DNA from: Epilithonimonas lactis
Lineage (GTDB): Bacteria > Bacteroidota > Bacteroidia > Flavobacteriales > Weeksellaceae
Assembly: GCF_900110605.1 (NCBI RefSeq)
Contig: NZ_FOFI01000004.1
Span: 186,001 to 250,000, forward strand
Length of the DNA: 64,000 nt
Direction of reading: 5' to 3'
Below, one piece after another: positions 24,161-32,758 of the stretch. The translations under genes and the position numbers were made by a program. Numbering within the stretch: position 1 is the stretch's first letter; every line of letters begins with the position of its first letter. Below the pieces are notes generated by a model, which ran no database searches, was not told the DNA's origin, and saw only the letters and a list, made by a program, of their open reading frames with translations.

Positions 24161-25000
24161 ATGAAGTTAAAACTCCTTTTTATATTACTTACCATTTCTT
24201 TCAATTTAAAATCCCAAAACCAGCGATTTCTTTACGAATACAAATCTATTTCGGATTCTCTCAATCGTGACAAAATTGAATCAGAACTGATGGCTCTGGA
24301 TGTCTCAGACAGATTTTCAAAATTCTACAGCTACGATAATTTTAAATATGATTCAATCTCAAAATCGAATGTTGACAAAGGGATTTCTGATTCAAATTTA
24401 AAAATTAAAAAAAGTAAAAACTCGTACTTTATCATCAAAAATTATCCTGATTTTTCTGTTTTAATGATTTCTAGAATTGGTCAGGTTAAATATAATGTCA
24501 AAGACGATAGGACTATTAGTTGGAACATTTCACCTGAAAATGATGTGTTGGGAAATTTTAAAATCCAAAAAGCAGAAACCGAATTTGCTGGCAGAAAATG
24601 GACAGCTTGGTTCACGACGGAAATTCCAATTCAGGAAGGTCCGTACAAATTCAGAGGTTTGCCGGGACTCATTTTAAAGATTCACGATTCTACTAATTCT
24701 CATACTTTAACACTGGCTGGAATTCGGAAATTAAAAAGTGTCTATTCAAAAGATGATAATTTTGTTTTCGATTTCGGAACCAATCAAAATGTGTCTCAGG
24801 ACAAGTATAAACAGATTTTAAAAGAATTCAGAGATGACCCGAATAAGTCGATTCGACAAACTTTGAGTGAGATGGACGAGGTCAATGATAATGGAAAAAT
24901 GGTCAACAAAAATGACTATCTCCGCGAAAGAGAAAAACGGTTGAAGGAAGAAATAAAAAAGTCCAATAACCTGCTGGAATTGGACTTAATAAAGAAGTGA
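24161..25000 (+). CDS. GLPGLI-family secreted protein
   Basis: 279 aa. Signal peptide 1-19 (ISFNLKSQ). The family-defining motif is visible as PYKFRGLPGLILKIHD (about 160-175), preceded by the WTAWFTTEIPIQEG strand. The family is restricted largely to Bacteroidota and has no assigned biochemical role. The charged C-terminus (REREKRLKEEIKKSN) is helical. It is 33 bp after the GNAT gene and convergent with the nuclease gene. Confidence 0.88.
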   Translation: MKLKLLFILLTISFNLKSQNQRFLYEYKSISDSLNRDKIESELMALDVSDRFSKFYSYDNFKYDSISKSNVDKGISDSNLKIKKSKNSYFIIKNYPDFSVLMISRIGQVKYNVKDDRTISWNISPENDVLGNFKIQKAETEFAGRKWTAWFTTEIPIQEGPYKFRGLPGLILKIHDSTNSHTLTLAGIRKLKSVYSKDDNFVFDFGTNQNVSQDKYKQILKEFRDDPNKSIRQTLSEMDEVNDNGKMVNKNDYLREREKRLKEEIKKSNNLLELDLIKK

Positions 25001-25013
25001 TTTTAAATTTTAC

Positions 25014-25808
25014 TTATCCGAAAACGTCATTCAGCACTTTCGCCAAACGCAATCCGCCGTACAACAATTGTCTTTCAACAGTAGATTCAAAACGGTAATT
25101 ATAGTCGTAGCTCAATTTTGAATCTTTCGGCGTGTGAAAATAGATTGAATTTGCAATTTTCTGACTGTCGTACAACCAATCCTGCAAAGTTCCGCCCTGG
25201 ATATTTTTCACATCATCTTTAGATTTGATGTCCAAGAGATTGGCAAATTCTGTGTAAGAATATTTTCTGTCCTCTACCATTTTCGAATCCCAAAGTGAAT
25301 GTAGATTGGTGTTTTGTCCAAAATAAGTCACATTGATTTTATTTCCTCCCAAATCTTCGAAACGCCCAACGTGAAGTGGCTGATGTAGGTCACCCACCAA
25401 ATGGACCAAGAAAATCAGAGCATTTCTTTTATCAGATTCCGATGTGTTTTTATCTTTGATTTTTATTGCTAGACTTTCGATTTGCGTGTAAAGATTCGGA
25501 CTTTTCTGAGCCTCCAAAGAATCTTTGAATTGCTGAAAATTCTTCTGTGCATTGATGTTCACATAATGCCAGGACGACGTTTCCTTCCAAACGCCAGTTG
25601 TATCAGACTTGATGAAATCCGGCCAGTTCGCGTAGTAAGCCAATTTCTGATTTTCCAGAAGTTTCTTGATTTTTCTTTCGGCTTTCGAACTCAAGTGATG
25701 TTGAGCAATCTCCGCAATCACGCGATGTCCCGTCAATCCCCAAGCGAAGCAATAGAACGATGAGAATATTAAAACAGCAAATGTGAATTTTGATAAAATA
25801 CTTTTCAT
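25014..25808 (-). CDS. Secreted S1/P1-type nuclease
   Basis: 264 aa. Signal peptide 1-22 (FYCFA) followed at once by the mature N-terminal Trp (WGLTGHRVIAEIAQHHLS) that ligands zinc in this family. Other ligand motifs are HYVNINAQ, VHLVGDLHQPLHVG and HSLWD. Three zinc ions should be bound. The enzyme degrades single-stranded RNA or DNA, releasing 5'-nucleotides, in the periplasm or outside. A -7-like TATCTTTG lies at 25831-25838 on the minus strand. It is a single gene. Confidence 0.92.
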   Translation of the reverse strand: MKSILSKFTFAVLIFSSFYCFAWGLTGHRVIAEIAQHHLSSKAERKIKKLLENQKLAYYANWPDFIKSDTTGVWKETSSWHYVNINAQKNFQQFKDSLEAQKSPNLYTQIESLAIKIKDKNTSESDKRNALIFLVHLVGDLHQPLHVGRFEDLGGNKINVTYFGQNTNLHSLWDSKMVEDRKYSYTEFANLLDIKSKDDVKNIQGGTLQDWLYDSQKIANSIYFHTPKDSKLSYDYNYRFESTVERQLLYGGLRLAKVLNDVFG

Positions 25809-25910
25809 TTTTTTAATTTATTTCAAGTCGCAAAGATAGGTCTATCAAAAATTTATTTAAGTCCAAAACTCTGTTAAATATTATTAAACTTGGATTCTGA
25901 CGCTGATTAA

Positions 25911-26022
25911 ATTATTACACAAAGACAAATTATAATATCAAAATAGCTATAAAATGAAAATCTTTGATTTTCCCGTGCCTTAAACTGTTTTCAACGGATT
26001 TTTCTTGTGTCTTTGTGTTAAA
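25911..26022. repeat. Diverged inverted repeat with ACACAAAGACA arms
   Basis: The left arm TTACACAAAGACAAA and right arm TTGTGTCTTTGTGTTAA are inverted with small gaps. It resembles the AACCACAAAAGTCACAAAAG family in composition and layout. The rest of the 430-bp gap before uvrA holds no gene I can support. Confidence 0.5.
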
Positions 26023-26118
26023 TACTAAGCTCAAAGTTTTTCACTTACGACTTTTCAAACCTTACTAATTTAACAAAACTTGGTACTCTGCAATGATTCA
26101 TAAACAAGTTAATTTCCG

Positions 26119-26126
26119 TAAATTTG
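26119..26126 (+). promoter_or_regulatory. -7-like element upstream of uvrA
   Basis: TAAATTTG matches TAnnTTTG, 111 bp before the uvrA start. No TTG is found at the right distance. I see no clear SOS operator nearby. Confidence 0.3.
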
Positions 26127-26237
26127 CGTTTTCCCAGAATTGGACTTTTCAATGAAATCGCTGTCATTAAAAAGTGAAGAAAACAATAAAAATTAGCGAT
26201 TCCATTGGACCTTTAAAAAAGAAATGAATATCTATAA

Positions 26238-29066
26238 ATGAAAGATAATCAGGAATTTATCGAAATATACGGCGCTCGAGAACACAACCTCAAGAACATC
26301 ACCGTCAAAATCCCACGCAACGAATTGGTGGTCATCACAGGACTTTCCGGAAGCGGAAAATCTTCCCTCGCATTTGATACGATTTTTGCAGAAGGGCAAA
26401 GGCGTTATATCGAGACGTTTTCTGCGTATGCAAGGCAGTTTCTTGGCGGATTGGAACGTCCGGATGTTGATAAAATTGAAGGACTTTCTCCAGTTATCGC
26501 CATCGAACAAAAAACGACCAACAAAAATCCACGTTCAACCGTTGGAACCATTACCGAACTTTATGATTATCTGAGACTGTTGTTCGCAAGGGTTTCGGAT
26601 GCTTATTCAATGAGCTCGGGGAAGCGTTTGGTGAGTTACACGGAAGACCAGATTCTTGAGACCATCAAGGAAAACTTCAAAGGGAAAAAAGTCTATCTGA
26701 TGGCGCCGGTTGTGCGTTCCAGAAAAGGACATTACCACGAATTGTTCATTCATCTTTCCAAAAAAGGTTATTCACAAGCCAGAATCGATGGTGTTCTTCA
26801 AGACATCGAATATGATTTGAAACTCGACCGTTACAAAACCCACGACGTAGAAGTAGTGGTGGACAGATGGATTATCGGAGAATCTGCGACTGAACTGAGA
26901 ATGCAGAAATCTCTGAAAACCGCTTCTGATATGGGCGAAGGATTGATTGCGATTCAGGAAATGGGAAGTGAAGAAATTCATTTTTTCTCTAAGAATTTGA
27001 TGGACGATATCACGGGAGATTCGATGGCTTTGCCGGAACCGAATACGTTCTCATTCAACTCACCGAAAGGAAGTTGCGAAACTTGCAAAGGTCTCGGAAC
27101 GGTTAAAAAAGTGAACACCGACTATTTTGTCGAAAACGATAAATTATCAATCAATCAAGGTGCGCTGTTGCCACTTGAGCAAATCAAATCCAACAAATGG
27201 ATTCTTTCTCAGATTAAATTAATCCTGGAAGTTTTCGATTTGAGTTTGACAACGCCGTTCAAAGATATTCCGAAAGAAGCTTTGGAATACATCTATTACG
27301 GTCATAATAAGGACATTACGAAAGAACTGAAACACGCCGGAATCTCGAAAAAGATTAAAATCAACTTCGAAGGTTTGGTTCATATTCTGGAAGAAATCGT
27401 GGACGAACGTGAAAATTATGACGCTGTTTTGGTGGAAAGAAATTTCACAACTGAGGAAGTTTGCCCGACTTGTAAAGGTGCGCGTCTTCGTCAGGAAAGT
27501 TTGAGTTTCAAGATTGATGGAAAAAATATTGCAGAAATCAACGGCCTTTCTTTGTTAGATTTGAAAGAATGGTTGGCCGATGTGAAAGATACTTTCAGCG
27601 AGAAAAATAAAATCATCGCGTACGAAATCCTTAGAGAAATCGAAACCAGATTGCAATTCCTTCTGGATGTCGGTTTGGATTATCTGAGTCTCAGCAGAAG
27701 CTCAAAAACTCTTTCTGGAGGCGAATCTCAGCGAATCCGTTTGGCAACACAAATTGGTTCTCAACTCGTGAACGTTCTTTATATTTTGGATGAGCCTTCG
27801 ATTGGTCTTCATCAAAGAGATAATGAAAGATTGATTAATTCCTTGAAACATCTTCGTGATATTGGGAATTCGGTTCTAGTTGTTGAGCACGATAAAGATA
27901 TGATTTTGGAAGCCGACCACGTTTTGGATATTGGTCCGAGAGCGGGGAAATTTGGTGGTGAAATCCTTTGGCAAGGTCATCCGAAAGACATCAAAAAAGC
28001 CAATACAATTACGGCAGATTATTTAACGGGAAAAAGAAAAATCGAGATTCCTGCAGAACGAAGAGCCGGAAACGGAAAATCAATTGTTCTGAAAGGTGCA
28101 ACTGGAAACAACCTTAAAAATGTAAACCTTGAAATTCCATTAGGAAAATTGGTGGTCGTTTCGGGGATTTCCGGAAGTGGAAAATCGTCTTTGATTAATG
28201 GAACGCTTTATCCAATTCTGAACCGCCATTTTTACAGAGCGATTCAGGAACCTTTGCCTTACAAAAGCATCGAAGGCATCGATAATATCGACAAAATCGT
28301 AGATGTTGACCAAAGTCCGATTGGTAGAACACCACGTTCAAATCCAGCGACTTACACGGGAATGTTTACGGATATTCGTAATCTCTTTGCGGAGTTGCCA
28401 GAAAGTAAAATTCGTGGTTACAAAGCCGGAAGATTTTCTTTCAACGTAAAAGGTGGACGTTGCGAAACTTGTCAGGGAGGCGGTTTAAAAGTGATTGAAA
28501 TGAATTTCCTGCCCGATGTTTACGTGCATTGCGAAACCTGCCACGGAAAACGTTTCAATCGTGAGACTTTGGAAGTGCGTTACAAAGGAAAATCGATTTC
28601 TGATGTTTTGGAAATGACCATCAATGAAGCGGTAGAATTCTTCCAGCCGATTCCGAAAATCTACATCAGAGTGAAAACTTTGCAGGATGTTGGTTTGGGT
28701 TACATCACGATTGGTCAGCAATCCACGACTTTGAGTGGAGGAGAAGCACAGCGTGTAAAATTGGCGACGGAACTTTCAAAAAGACAAACTGGAAACACTT
28801 TATATATTCTTGATGAGCCGACAACAGGACTTCATTTTGAAGACGTGAAAGTTTTGATGGAAGCCATCAATCAATTAGTTGAATTAGGAAACTCTTTCAT
28901 CATCATTGAGCATAATATGGATGTTATCAAACTCGCTGACCACATTATCGATGTCGGCCCGGAAGGTGGAAAACACGGCGGACAAATCATTGCGGAAGGA
29001 ACGCCTGAGCAGATTATCAAATCCAAGAAAAGTTTGACAGCGAAGTTTTTGAAAAAGGAAATGTAA
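26238..29066 (+). CDS. uvrA: Excinuclease ABC subunit A
   Basis: 942 aa, the full family length. Two ABC ATPase modules: the first Walker A is [19 protein letters not shown] (about 33-51) with signature [14 protein letters not shown], the second Walker A is [17 protein letters not shown] with [14 protein letters not shown]. Zinc modules CETCKG ... CPTCKG and CETCQGGG ... CETCHGK are in place, and the UvrB-binding and insertion domains fit. It scans DNA for bulky damage and loads UvrB. The gene stands alone; uvrB and uvrC are not in this window. Confidence 0.97.
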   Translation: MKDNQEFIEIYGAREHNLKNITVKIPRNELVVITGLSGSGKSSLAFDTIFAEGQRRYIETFSAYARQFLGGLERPDVDKIEGLSPVIAIEQKTTNKNPRSTVGTITELYDYLRLLFARVSDAYSMSSGKRLVSYTEDQILETIKENFKGKKVYLMAPVVRSRKGHYHELFIHLSKKGYSQARIDGVLQDIEYDLKLDRYKTHDVEVVVDRWIIGESATELRMQKSLKTASDMGEGLIAIQEMGSEEIHFFSKNLMDDITGDSMALPEPNTFSFNSPKGSCETCKGLGTVKKVNTDYFVENDKLSINQGALLPLEQIKSNKWILSQIKLILEVFDLSLTTPFKDIPKEALEYIYYGHNKDITKELKHAGISKKIKINFEGLVHILEEIVDERENYDAVLVERNFTTEEVCPTCKGARLRQESLSFKIDGKNIAEINGLSLLDLKEWLADVKDTFSEKNKIIAYEILREIETRLQFLLDVGLDYLSLSRSSKTLSGGESQRIRLATQIGSQLVNVLYILDEPSIGLHQRDNERLINSLKHLRDIGNSVLVVEHDKDMILEADHVLDIGPRAGKFGGEILWQGHPKDIKKANTITADYLTGKRKIEIPAERRAGNGKSIVLKGATGNNLKNVNLEIPLGKLVVVSGISGSGKSSLINGTLYPILNRHFYRAIQEPLPYKSIEGIDNIDKIVDVDQSPIGRTPRSNPATYTGMFTDIRNLFAELPESKIRGYKAGRFSFNVKGGRCETCQGGGLKVIEMNFLPDVYVHCETCHGKRFNRETLEVRYKGKSISDVLEMTINEAVEFFQPIPKIYIRVKTLQDVGLGYITIGQQSTTLSGGEAQRVKLATELSKRQTGNTLYILDEPTTGLHFEDVKVLMEAINQLVELGNSFIIIEHNMDVIKLADHIIDVGPEGGKHGGQIIAEGTPEQIIKSKKSLTAKFLKKEM

Positions 29067-29119
29067 CTTAATTGGAAGCTAGAGCTTAGATTTTAGAAGT
29101 TAGACTTTGTAAATAAATA

Positions 29120-29152
29120 AAAAATGTCAGTCCAAGTGGAGTGACATTTTTT
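29120..29152. terminator. Bidirectional terminator between uvrA and map
   Basis: AAAAAATGTCA-type stem (AATGTCAGTCCA / TGGAGTGACATT) with A and T runs on both sides, serving both convergent genes. Just before it (29076-29112) is a stretch of AAGCTAGAGCTTAGA-type sequence resembling a common low-complexity repeat. Confidence 0.8.
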
Positions 29153-29163
29153 GTTTGATATTT

Positions 29164-29928
29164 TTAATTATAAATCCCATTAGCTTCCGTCAGAATCATT
29201 GGTTTTCCATCCGTCACAACAATCGTATGTTCGTGTTGCGCCATAAAACCACCTTTGTTTCCAACCATTGTCCAGCCGTCCTTCTGAGTGTTCGCTATTG
29301 TGGAAGTTGTGGAAATGAAAGTCTCAATCGCCACCACAGAATTTTTCTTGAATCGTTGTGTATTGAATCGGTCCCGGTAATTGGCAATCTCGTGAGGTTC
29401 CTCGTGCAAACTTCTGCCAACGCCGTGTCCAGTCAGGTTTTTGATGACTTTGTAACCGCGTTTCTTGGCTTCGGTTTCCATCAGATGACCAATGTCTGAG
29501 ATTTTCACGCCACCTTTGATATTGGAAATTGCTTTTTGCAGGATTTCCTTTGAAGCGTCAATCAGTTTTTGATGGTGGTTAATGTCTTCGCCAATCACAA
29601 AAGAACCGCCGTTGTCTGACCAAAATCCATCCAGCTCAGCAGAAACATCGATGTTTATCAAATCGCCTTCTTTCAGAATCGTTTTCTCGGACGGAATCCC
29701 GTGGCAGAATTCATTATTGACGCTGATGCAAGTGTAACCGGGAAATCCATAAGTCAAATACGGAGCAGATTTGGCACCCATTTCTTCTAATATTTTTCCG
29801 CCAAAATCATCCAATTCCTTAGTCGAAATCCCTGCTTTGGCAAAGTTTCTCATTTCCTTCAAAGCATAAGCTACAGCCTCGCTGGCCTTTTGCATTCCGA
29901 TTAATTCTGACTCGTTGGTGATGGACAT
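29164..29928 (-). CDS. map: Methionine aminopeptidase, type I
   Basis: 254 aa. Metal ligands are in the expected order: DLINIDVSAELDGFWSDNG (two Asp), GHGVGRSLHEEP (His), VAIETFISTTS (Glu) and HEHTIVV near the end (Glu). The loop YTCISVNNEFCHGIPS carries the substrate-binding His. Type Ia without an N-terminal extension. It removes the initiator Met from nascent proteins. Usually next to ribosomal-protein genes in many bacteria; here it stands alone with its own promoter. Confidence 0.95.
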   Translation of the reverse strand: MSITNESELIGMQKASEAVAYALKEMRNFAKAGISTKELDDFGGKILEEMGAKSAPYLTYGFPGYTCISVNNEFCHGIPSEKTILKEGDLINIDVSAELDGFWSDNGGSFVIGEDINHHQKLIDASKEILQKAISNIKGGVKISDIGHLMETEAKKRGYKVIKNLTGHGVGRSLHEEPHEIANYRDRFNTQRFKKNSVVAIETFISTTSTIANTQKDGWTMVGNKGGFMAQHEHTIVVTDGKPMILTEANGIYN

Positions 29929-29953
29929 ATTGATATTCTTAATTCAGTAAAAT

Positions 29954-29984
29954 CAAATTTATTGATTATCATTAGAAAAACCAA
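29954..29984 (-). promoter_or_regulatory. Bacteroidota-type promoter of map
   Basis: On the minus strand TTG (29982-29984), 20 bp, TAAATTTG (29954-29961), then 25 bp to the ATG. It is a good match to the consensus. Confidence 0.6.
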
Positions 29985-30057
29985 ATATGAACCACTTGCT
30001 CCGACCGAAAATTTTCAAATGGTATCAATTTTGTCATTAATCATAAAAATAAAAGTT

Positions 30058-30246
30058 ATGAAATCTTTAAAAATTTATTTAGCAACTGGTATTTTCCTTC
30101 TTAGTTTTTCTTGCGTCGCACCACCAAGACCACCGAAACCACCAAAGCATCCAAGACACGGTGCGCGACCAATGCCACCCGGACACGCTAAAAAAGTTTA
30201 CGGAAGCAAGTCTGCAAGGCCTTTCGCGCCAGGACATCGTAAATAA
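30058..30246 (+). CDS. Small Pro/His-rich lipoprotein-like protein
   Basis: 62 aa from MKSLKIYLATGIFLLSFSC. The N-terminus is a signal peptide ending at a Cys (SFSC), a possible but imperfect lipobox. The mature part is Pro-rich (PPRPPKPPKHPRHGARP) and ends in PPGHAKKVYGSKSARPFAPG, a motif I have seen in many small flavobacterial exported proteins of unknown function. The frame is open further upstream but the signal peptide fixes this start. No function can be assigned. Confidence 0.7.
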   Translation: MKSLKIYLATGIFLLSFSCVAPPRPPKPPKHPRHGARPMPPGHAKKVYGSKSARPFAPGHRK

Positions 30247-30266
30247 ATATTTAAAATAAAATTTAG

Positions 30267-30303
30267 AAATTCCAGGAGATTCGTTTTCTTGGAATTTTTT
30301 TTT
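30267..30303 (+). terminator. Terminator after the small lipoprotein gene
   Basis: AAATTCCAGGAG / CTTGGAATTT stem followed by ten T residues, 21 bp after the stop codon. Confidence 0.8.
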
Positions 30304-30416
30304 GAAATCCCAATGTTAAATTTTTAACTTCAATGTTAATTTAATATGAACGGAATATTAAAATGTTGTAACTTTGTCGTTAGGTAAGATAAATATTAAC
30401 TCAAAATCAATTGATT

Positions 30417-30818
30417 ATGGAAATGAAAATGATTAGCAAAATGGTTGCATTATCAATATTTGTATTGGCAGGTTTGTTCAGTGTGGCTCAGGCTCAGGAA
30501 TCTGAGAAAAATATACAGGAAGTGGTGCTTCGCTCTGGCAATGCGTTCGGGGAACTTAGGAAACTCGTAAAAGATAATTTCGATTTCACAGCTTCGGAAT
30601 ATAAGGAAGGCGTCATCAATTCAGACCTCAGATTCAGTCTCGCTGAGAACGGAAAAATCACAAATATCCACGCCAAAGGCGACTGCAAAAATGTAAGCAA
30701 GGAACTGGAAAACGTTTTGGCCAATCTTCTTTACAAAGTGGACGTCAACAAGCTGAACCAAAATATGATGGCTACGACTTATGTGATGCCTGTGAGTGTC
30801 ACGATAGATAATAGATAA
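30417..30818 (+). CDS. Small secreted protein of unknown function
   Basis: 133 aa from MEMKMISKMV; several in-frame ATGs are close together (30417, 30423, 30429) and the exact start is open. A signal peptide ends at VAQAQ. The mature protein has a LRSGNAFGELRKLVKDNFDF stretch and one Cys, with a mixed alpha/beta fold expected. No family recognised. A -7-like TAACTTTG lies 41 bp upstream (30369-30376). A terminator follows. Confidence 0.7.
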   Translation: MEMKMISKMVALSIFVLAGLFSVAQAQESEKNIQEVVLRSGNAFGELRKLVKDNFDFTASEYKEGVINSDLRFSLAENGKITNIHAKGDCKNVSKELENVLANLLYKVDVNKLNQNMMATTYVMPVSVTIDNR

Positions 30819-30841
30819 ATGTTTAAATTGTTATTAAAGAA

Positions 30842-30875
30842 AGTCATATGCAATCTCGTATATGGCTTTTTTTTT
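30842..30875 (+). terminator. Terminator after the 133-aa secreted protein gene
   Basis: AGTCATATGC / GTATATGGCT stem followed by nine T residues, 23 bp past the stop. Confidence 0.75.
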
Positions 30876-30881
30876 GATTTA

Positions 30882-30975
30882 TTTGGGCGCCTTTATCCGT
30901 CTTCCACTCCCGCTTTTTTGTGCCAAGGCTTTTTCCTGCGCTAACAAAAAGAGCTCCGTTCAAGCCGGGGCGCGC
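30882..30975. repeat. Dispersed ~92-bp repeat, plus orientation
   Basis: TTTGGGCGCCTTTATCCGTC through CCAAGGCTTTTTCC to AAAGAGCTCCGTTCAAGCCG. The same sequence, diverged, is found inverted at 36614-36707. It is GC-richer than its surroundings and sits in a gap of about 360 bp that otherwise holds only a terminator and a second repeat. Confidence 0.75.
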
Positions 30976-31055
30976 TTCGCAAAATAGGAAGTTTTGTGAT
31001 TGAATTTTCACGTCAGCATCCAATCAGTTTTCAGAAAAATTAAGTCTGATTACAT

Positions 31056-31080
31056 TGTCAGGCTGAGCGGAGTCGAAGTC
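31056..31080. repeat. CTGAGC-GAGTCGAAG dispersed repeat
   Basis: TGTCAGGCTGAGCGGAGTCG followed by AAGTC. The core CTGAGCNGAGTCGAAG also occurs inside the copper ATPase gene at 43831-43852. Confidence 0.6.
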
Positions 31081-31181
31081 TTTCTCAATAGAAATAATCT
31101 TTTCTCCATTTTATTTCCTCTACTCAAGCGGAATTTTTTATATTTATGAACTAAGAAACTGAAAGACAAAAACTCAATTTT

Positions 31182-31883
31182 ATGATTGATAAAAGAGTGA
31201 AAAACGCCCAAGAAGCGGTAAAAGATATAGAAAGCGGAATGACGATAATGCTCGGCGGATTCGGACTTTGCGGAATTCCTGAGAATTGCATCACAGAATT
31301 GGTCAACAAAAATGTAACAGATTTGACCTGCATTTCCAACAATGCCGGCGTTGACGACTTCGGATTGGGATTATTATTACAGAAAAAACAAATCAAAAAA
31401 ATGATTTCGTCCTACGTTGGCGAAAACGCAGAATTCGAGCGACAAATGCTCTCAGGAGAGTTGGAAGTAGAACTCACGCCACAAGGAACACTTGCCGAAA
31501 AATGCAGGTCAGCACAAGCTGGGATTCCTGCATTCTACACACCAGCAGGTTTCGGGACAGAAGTGGCGGAAGGCAAAGAAGTCAAAGATTTTGATGGGAA
31601 ACCACACATTTTGGAACACGCCTACAAAGCAGAATTTTCCATCGTAAAAGCCTGGAAAGGCGACCACGCCGGAAACTTGATTTTCAAAGGTTCAGCCCGT
31701 AATTTTAATTTCCCAATGGCAGGCGCCGGAAAAATCACGATTGCAGAAGTGGAAGAGTTGGTAGAACCAGGACAATTGGACCCGAATGAAATCCACATTC
31801 CCGGAATTATGGTCCAAAGGATTTTCCAAGGCGAGAATTATGAGAAAAGGATAGAGCAGAGGACTGTGAGGAAGAAAGTTTAA
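31182..31883 (+). CDS. scoA: 3-oxoacid CoA-transferase subunit A
   Basis: 233 aa. The family I CoA-transferase alpha-subunit pattern is clear: [19 protein letters not shown], then [16 protein letters not shown] and the conserved [20 protein letters not shown]. It forms a complex with subunit B and moves CoA between succinate (or acetate) and acetoacetate. In most genomes the two subunit genes overlap or abut. Here subunit B is at 34939, with an ABC exporter and an unknown gene on the opposite strand between them, so the operon has been broken. Confidence 0.93.
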   Translation: MIDKRVKNAQEAVKDIESGMTIMLGGFGLCGIPENCITELVNKNVTDLTCISNNAGVDDFGLGLLLQKKQIKKMISSYVGENAEFERQMLSGELEVELTPQGTLAEKCRSAQAGIPAFYTPAGFGTEVAEGKEVKDFDGKPHILEHAYKAEFSIVKAWKGDHAGNLIFKGSARNFNFPMAGAGKITIAEVEELVEPGQLDPNEIHIPGIMVQRIFQGENYEKRIEQRTVRKKV

Positions 31884-31917
31884 GTTCCTACTTTATTAAT
31901 ATCCTATTAGCTGTTTT

Positions 31918-32700
31918 TTAATAATTTTCTTTAAGTTTTTCAATTAATATTTTTGCTTCTTTGAAATCCATTCTAATTGCAATTGAGTCGGCTAATTCTT
32001 CAATTTTATCTTCTGTAAAATCATATAAATCTTCATATATTTTAGAGCATAAAGATTGTAGGAATACATTTGGACATTTTTTTATTCTTTTATAAAATTT
32101 ATACAATTCTCTTATTGATGGTTCTTTATTTTTAAACTCAGGAATTTTGTTTTTTAAATCATTATTTTCAAAGTAATTTTCAGAGTGTTTTATTGCGTTA
32201 TTAATTTCTCTAAGTTGGTTAACTTCTGTATAATTTTTAATGTTCTTTATTTCGATGTTTTTTAAAGACAAATATTGTCTAATAGATTCCCATTTGTAAT
32301 TTTTGTCAAAATTCTTATCATCATAAGCTGCTTTAATTAGTTTTTTTAGATTAATTTCAAAGTGTTTAAAGGCGTAAATTATTTTCACTTCTAATAAGGC
32401 TGTGATTTCTTCTTCGATATATACGTTTTCTATGTAATAACCATATAATTGTTGTTCTAAGCTATGACCTGTTTGTTCAGCAATTTCATTTAGATTATTA
32501 TATTTTTCTGGATTTTCCTGCTCCATTTTTCGCCATTCATCGTGTTCTTTCCAGTTGTTCTTAAGTTTCTTACCTAAGTCATCAATTATTTTGTCAATTG
32601 GATTGTCCAAAACATTATGTTTATCAAGAACATATGAATCTAGACTCATTTTGTTCATTTCCCTCTTTTCGTGAATTAAATTTGATTTTGTTCTTTCCAT
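31918..32700 (-). CDS. Helical protein of unknown function, possibly HEPN-like
   Basis: 260 aa, soluble, very Lys/Glu/Asn-rich and more AT-rich than the neighbours. A central segment YAFKHFEINLKKLIKAAYDD and then LREINNAIKHSENYF resembles HEPN-type proteins, in which a polar helix precedes an N-A-I-K-H motif, but the match is weak and there is no other domain. The gene lies between the two CoA-transferase subunit genes on the opposite strand. Its base composition and position suggest later acquisition. I would not assign a function. Confidence 0.5.
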   Translation of the reverse strand: MERTKSNLIHEKREMNKMSLDSYVLDKHNVLDNPIDKIIDDLGKKLKNNWKEHDEWRKMEQENPEKYNNLNEIAEQTGHSLEQQLYGYYIENVYIEEEITALLEVKIIYAFKHFEINLKKLIKAAYDDKNFDKNYKWESIRQYLSLKNIEIKNIKNYTEVNQLREINNAIKHSENYFENNDLKNKIPEFKNKEPSIRELYKFYKRIKKCPNVFLQSLCSKIYEDLYDFTEDKIEELADSIAIRMDFKEAKILIEKLKENY

Positions 32701-32758
32701 TTTTTTAAATTGTAGGTAACGCTTGAATGTAAATAATTACAATTAAAAAAAGCTATTT

